Assembly (NCBI RefSeq): GCF_007830455.1
Contig: NZ_VLLB01000003.1
Span: 434,001 to 498,000, forward strand
Length of the DNA: 64,000 bases
DNA from: Pseudoduganella lurida
Lineage (GTDB): Bacteria; Pseudomonadota; Gammaproteobacteria; Burkholderiales; Burkholderiaceae_D
Reading direction: 5' to 3'
Both the position numbers and the translations under genes were made by a program. The notes beneath the pieces are model-generated. The model was not told where the DNA came from and searched no databases. It saw nothing but the letters and a program-made list of their open reading frames with translations. This document shows positions 53,008 to 61,853 of this stretch, one piece after another (the stretch's first letter is position 1; each line of letters opens with the position of its first letter).

Positions 53008-55701
53008 TCAGTACTCGGCGCCGACCCGCACCCCGAACATGCGCGGTTCGACGTAGTAGGCCTTCATGAAGCCGCCGTAGACGGATTCGCGGTTCAGCGC
53101 CGCGTGCTTGTCCGCGGCGTTGCGGACATACACTTCGGCGTGCCACTTGTCGTTCGGGGCGTCGAGGCGGGCCGAGAGGTCCGCCAGCGCGTAGGCTTTC
53201 TGTAAGCGGCCGACCGTGGCGAAGTCCGAATTGCGCAGGTCGAAGTAGGCCTTGTCGCGCCAGTTCACCTTGACGTACGGCGTGATGCGGAAGCCGCTCG
53301 GCAGCGCGAACTCCTGCGAGAAGTTCAGGTTGACCTGGAACTTCGGGGTGTTCGGCAGGTGGTTGCCGTCGATGTTGTACAGCCGGCGGCCCTGCAGGTT
53401 CTTCTCCGGACCGGTGTACGCGGGCGGGCAGGGCGGCAGGCCCAGCTCGGTGCGCACATCGCACTGGTAGTCGTCGGAGAATTCCGGGAAGTCGTGCACG
53501 TCGGTGTTGATGTACGCGATCCCGCCGCCGAAGCGCGCGCCGCGCCATGGCCGGTAGTCCCATTCCAGTTCCAGGCCCGGGATGTCGACCTTGCCGACAT
53601 TGATGGTGCGCCAGCTTTCGTACACGTCGCATTTCGGCTGGTCGCTCGGGCAGGGCAGGCCGTTGTCAGGGATGATCTGGTTGACGAAGTAGGTGCCCGT
53701 CAGCTGCATGTCCTTGTACTTCATCCAGAACGCCGTGGCCGACAGCGACAGCGTGTTGTCCAGGAACTTGCCCTTGTAGCCCAGCTCGAAGTTCGTCACG
53801 GTCTCGGGACCATAAGGCAGGAACGTCACGACACCCGGCTTGCCGTCCGCGCACAGGTGGTAGTTGCAGGTGTCCGCCTTGTCGGCGAAGCCGCCGGCCT
53901 TGTAGCCGGTGGAGACGGACGCATAGGCCATCTGGTTGGTCGTGATCTGCTTCTGCAGGCCGACGCGCCAGGTGACCTTCTTCCAGGTTTCCTTGTGGTC
54001 GTTCGACGTGGGCGCGCCGTACAGGCGGTAGGCGGCCACGCTGCCACCCATCGCGTCCGTCAGGTCGGTGCCGTTGTGGACGTGGAAGCCGGGCGTGCCC
54101 GGCGTGCCCTGGCTGTATAGGCCGTTGTAATAGGCGGGATCGCCTTTCCAGTTGGCGCCATACACCTCGCCGCCCTTGTCCTCCTTGCTGTCGCTGCTGT
54201 AGCGCGCGCCGAGGGTGCCGGTCCAGGTGGGCATGAACTGCCAGTCCGCCTGCGCGAACACGGCCTTGGCATCGACCTGGCGGTTGGGCTGGTGATACAG
54301 CACCGAGCCCACGTCGCCGTACGGCTTCTGGATGGTGTTGGTCTGCTCGTAGTCGATGCGGTTACGCTCGTGCATCCAGAACAGGCCGGCCACGTACTGC
54401 ACCTTGCCCAGCGACTGCTTCAGCTGCGCTTCGTGGACCGTCGACAGGTAGCGCGACGACAGCGTGCGGTGGAACGAATCCGTCAGCGGCCACGTGCCCC
54501 AGTTGCCATCGACCGAGTTCGGATATGCGCCATTGATCTGGAACGGCGCCGCGTGCTGCATGCCCATCTCGTCGTCGGTGCGCTCGGCGCGTTTCTGGTC
54601 CGCCACCTGGAAGGTGTAATCGAACGTGGTGGTCGGATTGATGGTCCACGACAGGCCGGTGCGCAGCGTGCGGATCTGCATGTCCACCTCGCCGGGCACG
54701 TTGACCAGCAGGTCCCACTTGCCCGTGCCCGGCGCGCAGGTGTAGCGCGTGCCGGCCGAGGCATCGCAGTCGCGGAACGATGCGCCGCCGGCGCCATCGT
54801 CCTGGAAGTGTTCGTATGCGGCCTTCAGCGTGAGGTCGCGGTTGACCTTGTACAGTGCCGACAGGCGCGCCGCCCACTGGTCCTGGTTCGTGTAGTACTT
54901 GTCCTTGCCGATCACCTTGTTGAAGCGCTGGTCCACATCGGGAATGCCATCGGGGATCCAGCCCAGCTGCGGCGCATTCGCCTCGGACAGGTCGCGCATC
55001 TGGTTGGCGTAGCCGTCGCGCGTGACCTTCATGAAGGTGCCCCGCAGCGCCAGCTGGTCGTTCACCTTGACGTTCTGGACGGCGGTCACCTGCTTCTTGC
55101 GGTAGTTGCCCAGGTCGATGTCGGCCTTGCCGTAGTTACCGGAAAAATCCGGCTTGGCCGGAATGACATTGACGCTGCCGCCCGTCGAGTTGCGGCCGAA
55201 CAGCGTGCCCTGCGGGCCGCGCAGCACTTCCACCTGGTCGACGTCGAACATCAGCGCCTGCGCACCCTGCGGTCGCGGCGAATACATGCCGTCGACGTGG
55301 AAGCCCACGGCCGGGTCGCCCGTTTCCGTGAAATTGGTCGACGTGATGCCGCGGATCGTGATCTGCACGGCGGAATCCAGACCGCTGTTCTGGATGACGA
55401 CGTTGGGAATTTCGCCGGACAGGTCGGCCAGGCTGGTGGCGCCCTTGCGCGTCAGCTGGTCCTGGCTGAATGCCGACACGGCCAGCGGCGTGCGCAGCAG
55501 TGACGTGGAGTAGCGCGTGGCCGTCACGCGTACTTCGGGGATCTGCTCGCCGCCATTGGTGGGGCCCAGCGTGGGCGCCTCGGCTGCCGGCGTGCTGGCC
55601 GGGTCGGCCGCCGCGCCGCCTGCCTGGGCGTGGGCGGACCAGGCGGGCAGGCCGCAGGCGCTGGCCACGGACAGGCTCATCAGGGTTCTTCTGAAATCCA
55701 T
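53008..55701 (-). CDS. TonB-dependent outer membrane receptor of the mannan locus
   Basis: Outer membrane transporter of 897 residues. A signal peptide (SLSVASACGLPAWSAHAQA) is followed by a Pro/Ala-rich stretch and a TonB-box-like region (EVRVTATRYS). The plug domain has SGEIPNVVIQNSG, EVLRGPQGTLFGRNSTGGSV, and a 22-strand barrel ends in an aromatic-tipped strand (RMFGVRVGAEY). It is likely to import manno-oligosaccharides, because it shares the 21-bp operator with the transporter operon. ATG 55701 follows AAGGAG. A frame open further upstream lacks a ribosome site. Confidence 0.94.
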   Translation of the reverse strand: MDFRRTLMSLSVASACGLPAWSAHAQAGGAAADPASTPAAEAPTLGPTNGGEQIPEVRVTATRYSTSLLRTPLAVSAFSQDQLTRKGATSLADLSGEIPNVVIQNSGLDSAVQITIRGITSTNFTETGDPAVGFHVDGMYSPRPQGAQALMFDVDQVEVLRGPQGTLFGRNSTGGSVNVIPAKPDFSGNYGKADIDLGNYRKKQVTAVQNVKVNDQLALRGTFMKVTRDGYANQMRDLSEANAPQLGWIPDGIPDVDQRFNKVIGKDKYYTNQDQWAARLSALYKVNRDLTLKAAYEHFQDDGAGGASFRDCDASAGTRYTCAPGTGKWDLLVNVPGEVDMQIRTLRTGLSWTINPTTTFDYTFQVADQKRAERTDDEMGMQHAAPFQINGAYPNSVDGNWGTWPLTDSFHRTLSSRYLSTVHEAQLKQSLGKVQYVAGLFWMHERNRIDYEQTNTIQKPYGDVGSVLYHQPNRQVDAKAVFAQADWQFMPTWTGTLGARYSSDSKEDKGGEVYGANWKGDPAYYNGLYSQGTPGTPGFHVHNGTDLTDAMGGSVAAYRLYGAPTSNDHKETWKKVTWRVGLQKQITTNQMAYASVSTGYKAGGFADKADTCNYHLCADGKPGVVTFLPYGPETVTNFELGYKGKFLDNTLSLSATAFWMKYKDMQLTGTYFVNQIIPDNGLPCPSDQPKCDVYESWRTINVGKVDIPGLELEWDYRPWRGARFGGGIAYINTDVHDFPEFSDDYQCDVRTELGLPPCPPAYTGPEKNLQGRRLYNIDGNHLPNTPKFQVNLNFSQEFALPSGFRITPYVKVNWRDKAYFDLRNSDFATVGRLQKAYALADLSARLDAPNDKWHAEVYVRNAADKHAALNRESVYGGFMKAYYVEPRMFGVRVGAEY

Positions 55702-56112
55702 CTCGTCTCCTTGGTATATTGGCCGAACGGCCTTATTGGCGAGACGAGTATTGATTTTTAAAATTGCAAGATCAAGCAATTCCCCAAATGCCGTTGCTGT
55801 TTAATCCGATTTACTAAACACGACAATGAGCAGTGCAATCAGCAGTGCAAGGTGCGCCGCGCGGCGGAAGACGCCCGCCAATGCCGGCCCGGGGCTGTTG
55901 CGTGAAACGGGATTGCCTGCGGCCCGGTCCGTGATTCCGGCGCCCCGTCCCGTCGATCTGCATTTCGTCGCAAACGACCGGTCCCTGCCGAGCGGGGACG
56001 ATAATATCGGGTCATCGTTGCTGCCTGTCCGAATCCGCGCCGGCGCGCGTCTCGACAGCTCGCACCTCCGGTGTCGCGCCAGTGCAGTTCATTCATCGAT
56101 CAAGGGAGCACC
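55702..56112. promoter_or_regulatory. divergent region between TonB receptor and GIN-domain genes
   Basis: No gene is supported in these 411 bases. It contains the third operator (55799-55819). A candidate minus-strand promoter for the receptor has TTGATC at 55775-55770 and AATACT at 55752-55747, 17 bases apart. The rest (about 55830-56090) is GC-rich and shows nothing I can name; short frames there have no family likeness. Confidence 0.5.
55799..55819. promoter_or_regulatory. LacI-type operator, copy 3
   Basis: GTTTAAT and ACTAAAC, separated by CCGATTT. It differs from copy 1 by only two bases over 21. It lies 98 bases before the receptor start, 23 bases upstream of the candidate -35. Confidence 0.75.
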
Positions 56113-56862
56113 ATGCACAACCGATTCAGCCTTGCCCTCGCGGCGACCATGTTCTGGCTCGCCTGCGGTGGCGCCGCGGCCCAGACGACGACCGAAACGC
56201 GGGACGTCGACGCACGCATCGTGCGCGTCAAGCTCGATGGCATGCTCGACCTGAAACTGACCCAGGGCGCCGTGCCGGCCTTGCGGATCATCGGCGACGG
56301 CCGCCATGTGGGCAGGGTCAGGGCGGTACAGACGGGCGATACGCTGGAACTCGACAGCGGCGGCGGGGGCAGTCGCGCGTCGGTGCGTGCCGAACTGGTG
56401 CTGCCGCAGTTGCGCGAAGTGGTGTCGGAGGGCCTCGGCACGGCGGAAGTGACGGGCTTTTCCGGCGACCAGATCCAGATCACGCTGGAAGGCGCGGGCA
56501 GCATGAAGGTGGTGTGCGACTACCGCCATCTGAAGGCCAACCTGGGCGGCATCGGCAGCATGCACCTGTGGGTGTCCGATAACGAATCCGTCGAGCTGGA
56601 CCTGGGCGGTGCCGGCTACGTCACGCTGGGCGGCCGCAGCAAGCTGCTGAAGGCGTCGCTGGGGGGGCTGGGCGGACTGAACGCCCAGCAGTTCCAGGCC
56701 GAGTCGGTGGACCTCGACCTGTCCGGCCTCGGCAACGCCACCGTCAATGCCCGCACCAACGCGAAGCTGAACCTTTCCGGACTGGGCTCGGTCACCGTGT
56801 ACGGCAAGCCCCAGCACCGCGATGTCAGCGTCGACGGGCTGGGCAAGGTCAGCTGGAAGTAA
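56113..56862 (+). CDS. GIN-domain (DUF2807) exported protein
   Basis: A 249-residue exported protein with a signal peptide (LALAATMFWLACGGAAAQ). A right-handed beta-helix made of repeated short strands follows (GLGTAEVTGFSGDQI, GIGSMHLWVSDNESV, GLGNATVNARTNAKL, GLGSVTVYG). The repeats of G-[LIA]-G mark the GIN/DUF2807 domain, once called a putative auto-transporter adhesin head. Its function is unknown; envelope location is likely. ATG 56113 follows GGGAG. It is 13 bases before a Sel1-repeat gene and probably transcribed with it. Confidence 0.87.
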   Translation: MHNRFSLALAATMFWLACGGAAAQTTTETRDVDARIVRVKLDGMLDLKLTQGAVPALRIIGDGRHVGRVRAVQTGDTLELDSGGGGSRASVRAELVLPQLREVVSEGLGTAEVTGFSGDQIQITLEGAGSMKVVCDYRHLKANLGGIGSMHLWVSDNESVELDLGGAGYVTLGGRSKLLKASLGGLGGLNAQQFQAESVDLDLSGLGNATVNARTNAKLNLSGLGSVTVYGKPQHRDVSVDGLGKVSWK

Positions 56863-56875
56863 GCCGGACGAGCAG

Positions 56876-57535
56876 ATGAACAAACCACAGGACAAGCATC
56901 CGATCCGCATGAATACACTTGGCAGACTGATGGGCATCATCGGCATCTCCCTGGCGATCGCGCTGGCGCTGCAGGGCAGCGCGCAGGCCGGTTTCGCCGA
57001 AGGGGCGACCGCCTACAACAACCGCAACTATGCGCAGGCCTACCGGACGATCCTGCCCCTGGCCCGTGCCGGCAATGCGGATGCGGAACACCTGCTGGGC
57101 CTGATGTACTACATGGGCCGCGGCGTGCAGCAGGACTACAAGCAGGCGCTGCAGTGGCACCGCCGCGCCGCGCTGCAGGGCAAGGCCGACGCGCAGTATG
57201 TCGTCGGCGCCATGTATTACACGGGCAATGCCGTGATCCAGGACCACAGGCAGGCCGTCACCTGGTTCCGCAAGGCGGCCGAGCAGGGCCATGCCGACGC
57301 GCAGCAGGTGCTCGGCCTGATGTACCGCTATCACATCGGCGGCATGCCGGAAGATAACGTGCTGGCCTACATGCTGTGGAACCTGGCGGCGGCCGGCGGC
57401 AACGCCAACGCGGCCGAGCAGCGCGCTGCCGTCGCCAGGAAGATGACGCCCGAGCAGATCGAGGAGGGCCAGGCGCTGTCCGCCGCCTGGCAGCCGGGCA
57501 AGCCGCTGCCGCGCACGTCGCGCACGGGGGACTGA
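56876..57535 (+). CDS. Sel1-like repeat protein, exported
   Basis: A 219-residue protein with a signal peptide (GIIGISLAIALALQGSAQA). About four Sel1/TPR-like repeats of 36 residues follow (NADAEHLLGLMYYMGRGVQQ, KADAQYVVGAMYYTGNAVIQ, HADAQQVLGLMYRYHIGGMP). The last motif MTPEQIEEGQALSAAW is the usual C-terminal end of this group in Burkholderiales. Such proteins mediate protein-protein contacts. ATG 56876 starts a 31-residue leader; ATG 56909 (MNTLGRLMG) would give a more typical signal peptide. Confidence 0.87.
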   Translation: MNKPQDKHPIRMNTLGRLMGIIGISLAIALALQGSAQAGFAEGATAYNNRNYAQAYRTILPLARAGNADAEHLLGLMYYMGRGVQQDYKQALQWHRRAALQGKADAQYVVGAMYYTGNAVIQDHRQAVTWFRKAAEQGHADAQQVLGLMYRYHIGGMPEDNVLAYMLWNLAAAGGNANAAEQRAAVARKMTPEQIEEGQALSAAWQPGKPLPRTSRTGD

Positions 57536-57647
57536 ACGCCCGCCGATGCAGTCGCGATGTCGCGATTGCCGCTCCGCCATCCGCCGCCAGCCTTCACCGA
57601 TTTCCCCGCTGGGCTAGAATCGTCCCTTTGATCGAAAGGACGACATC

Positions 57648-58628
57648 ATGCGCGCAATCGAGATCACGAAGTCGGGCCCGCCGGAAGTGCTGCAGCTGTG
57701 CGAACGCGACCAGCCGGTGCCGAAGGCCGGTGAAGTGCTGATCAGGGTCCATGCGGCCGGCATCAACCGGCCGGACGTGTTCCAGCGCCAGGGCAGCTAC
57801 GCGCCGCCACCCGGTGCCAGCGACCTGCCGGGCCTGGAAGTGGCGGGCGAGATCGTCGGCGGCGACGTGGGCGATTCCGGCTTTAATAATGGCGACCTGG
57901 TCTGCGCGCTCGTGCAGGGCGGCGGCTATGCCGAGTACGTCACCGCGCCGGTCGGCCAGTGCCTGCCCGTGCCGCACGGCCTGTCGCCGCTGGAGGCCGC
58001 CTCGCTGCCGGAGAACTATTTCACGGTCTGGAGCAATGTGTTCGACCGCGGCCGCCTGGCCGAAGGCGAGACGCTGCTGGTGCAGGGCGGCACGTCGGGC
58101 ATCGGCGTCAGCGCCATCCAGCTGGCCAGCGCGCTGGGCCACCGCGTGTTCGCCACCGCCGGCAGCGAGGAGAAGGCGCGCGCCTGCGAACAGCTGGGCG
58201 CGGAACGGGGCATCAACTACCGCCACGAGGACTTCGCGGCCATCGTCAAGGAAATCACCGGCGACAAGGGCGTGGACGTCATCCTCGACATGGTGGGCGG
58301 CGACTACCTGCCGCGCGAGATCAACTGCCTGGCCGACGACGGCCGCATCGTCGTCATCGCGCTGCTGGGTGGCGCCAAGGGCACGCTGGACATGGGCCAG
58401 GTGCTGCGCCGCCGCCTGACGGTCACGGGCTCCACCCTGCGTCCGCGTTCCGTCGCGTTCAAGGCGGCGATTGCCCGCCAGCTGCGGGACACCGTCTGGC
58501 CCCTGATCGAGGCGCAAAAAATCAAACCGGTGATTTATGAGAGCTTCCCGCTCGAACAGGCAGCGCGCGCCCATGCACTGATGGAAAGCAGCACGCATAC
58601 GGGCAAGATCATGCTCCAGATCGCCTGA
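57648..58628 (+). CDS. NAD(P)H quinone oxidoreductase, MDR family
   Basis: Zinc-free medium-chain dehydrogenase/reductase of 326 residues, like the PIG3/QOR group. The N-terminal GroES-like domain has [24 protein letters not shown] sequence, and the Rossmann domain has the nucleotide motif [14 protein letters not shown] at about 145-158. YRHEDF and [12 protein letters not shown] are typical family segments. It reduces quinones with NAD(P)H; the exact substrate is unknown. A candidate hairpin with TTTT (58645-58674) follows. Confidence 0.93.
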   Translation: MRAIEITKSGPPEVLQLCERDQPVPKAGEVLIRVHAAGINRPDVFQRQGSYAPPPGASDLPGLEVAGEIVGGDVGDSGFNNGDLVCALVQGGGYAEYVTAPVGQCLPVPHGLSPLEAASLPENYFTVWSNVFDRGRLAEGETLLVQGGTSGIGVSAIQLASALGHRVFATAGSEEKARACEQLGAERGINYRHEDFAAIVKEITGDKGVDVILDMVGGDYLPREINCLADDGRIVVIALLGGAKGTLDMGQVLRRRLTVTGSTLRPRSVAFKAAIARQLRDTVWPLIEAQKIKPVIYESFPLEQAARAHALMESSTHTGKIMLQIA

Positions 58629-58698
58629 AACAGGCCATCATCCGGGCCGCGACCGTTGTGGTCCGGCCGATTTTCATGCCAATTTGAAATTTCGTTGT

Positions 58699-58728
58699 TT
58701 GACCCGTGGTTGTGACGCACGTTACAAT
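58699..58728 (+). promoter_or_regulatory. tpiA promoter
   Basis: TTGACC (58699-58704) and TACAAT (58723-58728) are 18 bases apart, placing the start about 20 bases before the tpiA ATG. Both hexamers are close to the sigma-70 consensus. Confidence 0.65.
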
Positions 58729-58755
58729 CGGGGGTTCATTACAACGCGGATCACT

Positions 58756-59529
58756 ATGCGACGCAAACTCGTCATCGGCAACTGGAAGATGAACGGCAGC
58801 CTGGCCGCCAATTCGGTATTATTACGCGGGATCGCCGCCGGCCCTGCCAACCAGAACGTGACGACGGCCGTGTGCGCACCGGCACCGTACCTGGCGCAGT
58901 GCCAGGCCGAGCTGGCGGGCACGGCGATCGCATGGGGTGGGCAGGATGTCTCGGCCTACGCGGCCGGCGCCTACACGGGCGAGGTGGCGGCCTCGATGCT
59001 GCAGGATTTCGGCTGCCGCTACGTGCTGGTCGGCCATTCCGAGCGGCGCGCCTACCACCACGAGACGAACGAACTGGTCGCGCAGAAGGCGCGCGCGGCA
59101 CTCGATGCGGGCCTGACGCCGGTGGTCTGCGTCGGCGAAACGCTGGCAGAGCGCGAGGCCGGCCGCACCAATGTGGTGGTCTGCGCGCAGCTGCAGGCCG
59201 TGCTGGACGTGCTGGAAAATCCGGCGCTGGAAAAGCTGGTGCTGGCCTACGAGCCGGTGTGGGCGATCGGCACGGGCAGGACGGCCACGCCGGCGCTGGC
59301 CCAGGAGTTGCACGCGGCGCTGCGCAAGCAGGTGGCCGTGCGCAGCGAATCGGCGGCCGCGACCATCGCCATCCTGTACGGCGGCAGCATGAAGCCGGAG
59401 AATGCGAAGGATCTGCTGGCGCAGCGCGATATCGATGGCGGCCTGATCGGTGGCGCAGCGCTGAAGGCCAAGGATTTCCTGGCCATCACCGGGGCGGCCA
59501 ATGAGGCTGCCAATGAAACCGCAAACTGA
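58756..59529 (+). CDS. tpiA: triosephosphate isomerase
   Basis: Glycolytic enzyme interconverting dihydroxyacetone phosphate and glyceraldehyde-3-phosphate. The 257 residues form the TIM barrel. GNWKMNGS holds the catalytic Lys, [11 protein letters not shown] the His, and [12 protein letters not shown] the Glu and start of the phosphate-gripping loop. [12 protein letters not shown] completes the phosphate site. ATG 58756 gives the usual [12 protein letters not shown] start. The C-terminus has a short Asn/Glu/Ala repeat. It is followed 86 bases later by secG, the usual order in this group. Confidence 0.97.
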   Translation: MRRKLVIGNWKMNGSLAANSVLLRGIAAGPANQNVTTAVCAPAPYLAQCQAELAGTAIAWGGQDVSAYAAGAYTGEVAASMLQDFGCRYVLVGHSERRAYHHETNELVAQKARAALDAGLTPVVCVGETLAEREAGRTNVVVCAQLQAVLDVLENPALEKLVLAYEPVWAIGTGRTATPALAQELHAALRKQVAVRSESAAATIAILYGGSMKPENAKDLLAQRDIDGGLIGGAALKAKDFLAITGAANEAANETAN

Positions 59530-59615
59530 AGCAGCACGGCAATAAAGAATATCCCGGGGACGGGAAGGGTAGACGGAGTAATGCTCCGGCAATTTAAAAA
59601 CTGAAATGGAATAAC

Positions 59616-60038
59616 ATGAACACCTTGTTCAATCTGATCGTCGTCGTGCAGGTCCTGTCGGCGCTGGCCATCATCGGCCTGGTGCTGATGCAGCACGGGA
59701 AGGGCGCCGACATGGGCGCCGCATTCGGTTCCGGCGCGTCCGGCAGCCTGTTCGGCGCCACCGGCTCCTCGAATTTCCTGTCGAAGTCCACGGCCGTCGC
59801 GGCCGCGATCTTCTTTGCTTCCACGCTGGGCCTGGCCACCATGGCCAACACGCGCAGCACCAGCAGCGGCGTGCTGTCGAACGTGACGGTGCCGGTGAAG
59901 GGCTCCGCCGCCATTCCGGGCAACGCCCCGACGGCCCCGGCCGCCCCGGCAACGGACGCCGGCGTGCCGCCAGCAACGGCCCCGGCAGCGACGCCAGCCG
60001 TCTCGCAGCCGACCCCGGCCCCAGCCGTACCAAAGTAA
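59616..60038 (+). CDS. secG: preprotein translocase subunit SecG
   Basis: Small inner membrane subunit of the SecYEG channel. Two membrane helices (LFNLIVVVQVLSALAIIGLVL and an AAAIFFASTLGLATMA segment) flank the conserved GKGADMGAAFGSGASGSLFG cytoplasmic loop. The chain is 140 residues because of a Pro/Ala-rich C-terminal tail of about 50 residues, common in Burkholderiales. It precedes the tRNA-Leu gene. Confidence 0.96.
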   Translation: MNTLFNLIVVVQVLSALAIIGLVLMQHGKGADMGAAFGSGASGSLFGATGSSNFLSKSTAVAAAIFFASTLGLATMANTRSTSSGVLSNVTVPVKGSAAIPGNAPTAPAAPATDAGVPPATAPAATPAVSQPTPAPAVPK

Positions 60039-60093
60039 AACAGACAACTTTAAGTTTTTTGCCGTTTTTCTCCTTGATCTAGCGTAATGTACA

Positions 60094-60122
60094 TTAACAA
60101 AACGCGCAAAGACGAGTAGAAT
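60094..60122 (+). promoter_or_regulatory. tRNA-Leu promoter
   Basis: TTAACA (60094-60099) and TAGAAT (60117-60122), 17 bases apart, are each one base from the sigma-70 consensus. Initiation would be about six bases before the tRNA. Confidence 0.75.
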
Positions 60123-60134
60123 AGCGGCCTTAAT

Positions 60135-60219
60135 GCCGACGTGGTGAAATTGGTAGACACGCTATCTTGAGGGGGTAGTGGCGCAAGCTGTACGAGTTCG
60201 AGTCTCGTCGTCGGCACCA
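60135..60219 (+). tRNA. tRNA-Leu (anticodon GAG)
   Basis: The 85 bases fold as a class II tRNA. The acceptor stem is GCCGACG/CGTCGGC with encoded CCA at the end. The D-loop holds GGTAGACAC, the anticodon loop CTTGAGG gives GAG, a long variable arm follows, and the T-loop is GTTCGAGTC. The long variable arm and the anticodon identify leucine. It lies between secG and nuoA. Confidence 0.96.
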
Positions 60220-60232
60220 GAAATTTTGAGAA

Positions 60233-60283
60233 GCCAGCAAAAAGGCCCATGAGTTATCCCTCAAGCCTCACGCTGGTTTTTTT
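60233..60283 (+). terminator. terminator-like structure after tRNA-Leu
   Basis: GCCAGC (60233-60238) can pair with GCTGG (60272-60276), with shorter GGC/GCC pairing inside and a run of seven T after it. The loop is long, so it is weaker than a standard hairpin, but the position suits tRNA 3' end formation. Confidence 0.5.
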
Positions 60284-60341
60284 ACGAGGATGTGTCGTTT
60301 GATCCTGGTCTGTAGCGTTTGAACGGGGTCGAGCGTTCCGG

Positions 60342-60360
60342 CCACACCGCAACGGTGTGG
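60342..60360 (+). other. hairpin in the nuoA leader
   Basis: A perfect 8-bp stem CCACACCG/CGGTGTGG with a CAA loop lies 42 bases before the nuoA start. There is no T-run. It may influence nuo mRNA stability or translation; this is inference. Confidence 0.4.
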
Positions 60361-60402
60361 TGCCTCACCAACCGGTCGTTCAACAACAGCTGTGAGCCTT
60401 TC

Positions 60403-60762
60403 GTGAACCTCGAAAATTATTTCCCCGTACTTCTGTTCATCCTGGTCGGCATCGGTGTCGGCGTGGTGCCCCAGATCCTCGGCCGGATTCTCGGTCCGTA
60501 CAAGCCCGATGCGGCGAAACTCTCCCCCTACGAATGCGGCTTCGAAGCCTTCGAAGATGCGCGCATGAAGTTCGACGTGCGCTACTACCTCGTCGCGATC
60601 CTCTTTATTCTGTTCGACCTTGAAACGGCTTTCTTCTTCCCATGGGGCGTCTCCATGCGCGAACTGGGCTGGCAGGGCTATGTGACGATGATGGTGTTCA
60701 TCGCCGAATTCGTCGTCGGTTTTTGGTATATCTGGAAGAAAGGTGCCCTTGATTGGGAATAA
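60403..60762 (+). CDS. nuoA: NADH-quinone oxidoreductase subunit A
   Basis: Membrane subunit of respiratory complex I, 119 residues with three helices. Family segments include [20 protein letters not shown], the loop [22 protein letters not shown] with its conserved Cys, and [16 protein letters not shown] 60403 is chosen because it gives the normal N-terminus; an upstream frame adds unlikely sequence. It is the first gene of nuoABCDEF, four bases before nuoB. Confidence 0.96.
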   Translation: MNLENYFPVLLFILVGIGVGVVPQILGRILGPYKPDAAKLSPYECGFEAFEDARMKFDVRYYLVAILFILFDLETAFFFPWGVSMRELGWQGYVTMMVFIAEFVVGFWYIWKKGALDWE

Positions 60763-60765
60763 GCC

Positions 60766-61242
60766 ATGGCTATTGAAGGCGTATTAAACGAAGGTTTCAT
60801 CACCACCTCGGCCGACAAGCTGATCAACTGGGCGCGCACCGGGTCGATGTTCCCGATGACGTTCGGTCTGGCCTGCTGCGCAGTCGAAATGATGCACGTG
60901 GGCGCAGCCCGTTACGACATGGACCGTTTCGGCGTCGTGTTCCGTCCGTCGCCGCGCCACTCCGACGTGATGATCGTGGCCGGCACGCTGTGCAACAAGA
61001 TGGCGCCCGCGCTGCGCAAGGTGTACGACCAGATGTCCGAACCACGCTGGGTCATTTCGATGGGTTCCTGCGCCAACGGCGGCGGCTACTACCACTACTC
61101 CTATTCCGTCGTGCGCGGCTGCGACCGCATCGTGCCCGTCGACGTCTACGTGCCAGGCTGCCCGCCCACCGCGGAAGCCCTGTTGTACGGCATCATGCAG
61201 CTGCAAAACAAGATCAAGCGCACCAACACGATCGCACGTTAA
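60766..61242 (+). CDS. nuoB: NADH-quinone oxidoreductase subunit B
   Basis: Peripheral-arm subunit of complex I holding the terminal 4Fe-4S cluster N2, next to the quinone site. The 158 residues contain the adjacent cysteines of [10 protein letters not shown], the Cys of [10 protein letters not shown] and the Cys of [11 protein letters not shown], which are the four cluster ligands. It is four bases after nuoA and 17 before nuoC. Confidence 0.98.
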   Translation: MAIEGVLNEGFITTSADKLINWARTGSMFPMTFGLACCAVEMMHVGAARYDMDRFGVVFRPSPRHSDVMIVAGTLCNKMAPALRKVYDQMSEPRWVISMGSCANGGGYYHYSYSVVRGCDRIVPVDVYVPGCPPTAEALLYGIMQLQNKIKRTNTIAR

Positions 61243-61259
61243 ACGGGGCGCGCAAGAAT

Positions 61260-61853
61260 ATGACAATACAACTGGAAGCATTGGGAGGCGCCCTGGCAAG
61301 CGCCCTGGGCGAGCGCGTCACCACCACGGTGGCCCTCGGTGAAATCACCCTGGTGGTCAAGGCCAACGACTACCACGCAGTGATGCAGACGCTGCGCGAC
61401 GACCCCGCACTCGGTTTCGATACCTTCATCGACCTGTGCGGCGTCGACTATTCCGAATACGGCGAAGGCACGTGGGAAGGCCCGCGCTTCGCGGCCGTCA
61501 CGCACCTGCTGTCCGTGAAGCACAACTGGCGCGTGCGCGTGCGCACGTTCTGTCCGGACGACGAGATGCCGCTGGTGCAGACGATCACGGACATCTGGCG
61601 TGCCGCCAACTGGTACGAGCGCGAAGCGTTCGACATGTACGGCATCCTGTTCGAAGGCCACAACGACCTGCGCCGCATCCTCACCGACTACGGCTTCATC
61701 GGCCACCCGTTCCGCAAGGACTTCCCGGTCGCCGGCTACGTGGAAATGCGCTACGACGCCGAACAGGGCCGCGTGGTGTACCAGCCGGTCACGATCGAGC
61801 CGCGTGAAAACGTGCCGCGCGTGATCCGCGAAGAAAAATACGGGATGAAATAA
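61260..61853 (+). CDS. nuoC: NADH-quinone oxidoreductase subunit C
   Basis: Peripheral-arm subunit, 197 residues, of the 30-kDa family. It contains [12 protein letters not shown], the signature ERE-x-(F)DMYGI-x-FEGH-x-(D)LRRIL segment and [16 protein letters not shown]. It is separate from NuoD, unlike the fused form of some enterobacteria. Its stop overlaps the nuoD start by one base (TAATG). Confidence 0.97.
   Translation: MTIQLEALGGALASALGERVTTTVALGEITLVVKANDYHAVMQTLRDDPALGFDTFIDLCGVDYSEYGEGTWEGPRFAAVTHLLSVKHNWRVRVRTFCPDDEMPLVQTITDIWRAANWYEREAFDMYGILFEGHNDLRRILTDYGFIGHPFRKDFPVAGYVEMRYDAEQGRVVYQPVTIEPRENVPRVIREEKYGMK

Noticed and set aside
55826..56254. 142-codon plus-strand frame (and an opposing minus frame at 55839-56096) in the receptor upstream region
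   Set aside because: No ribosome site, no family likeness, and its end overlaps the clearly real GIN-domain gene in another frame.
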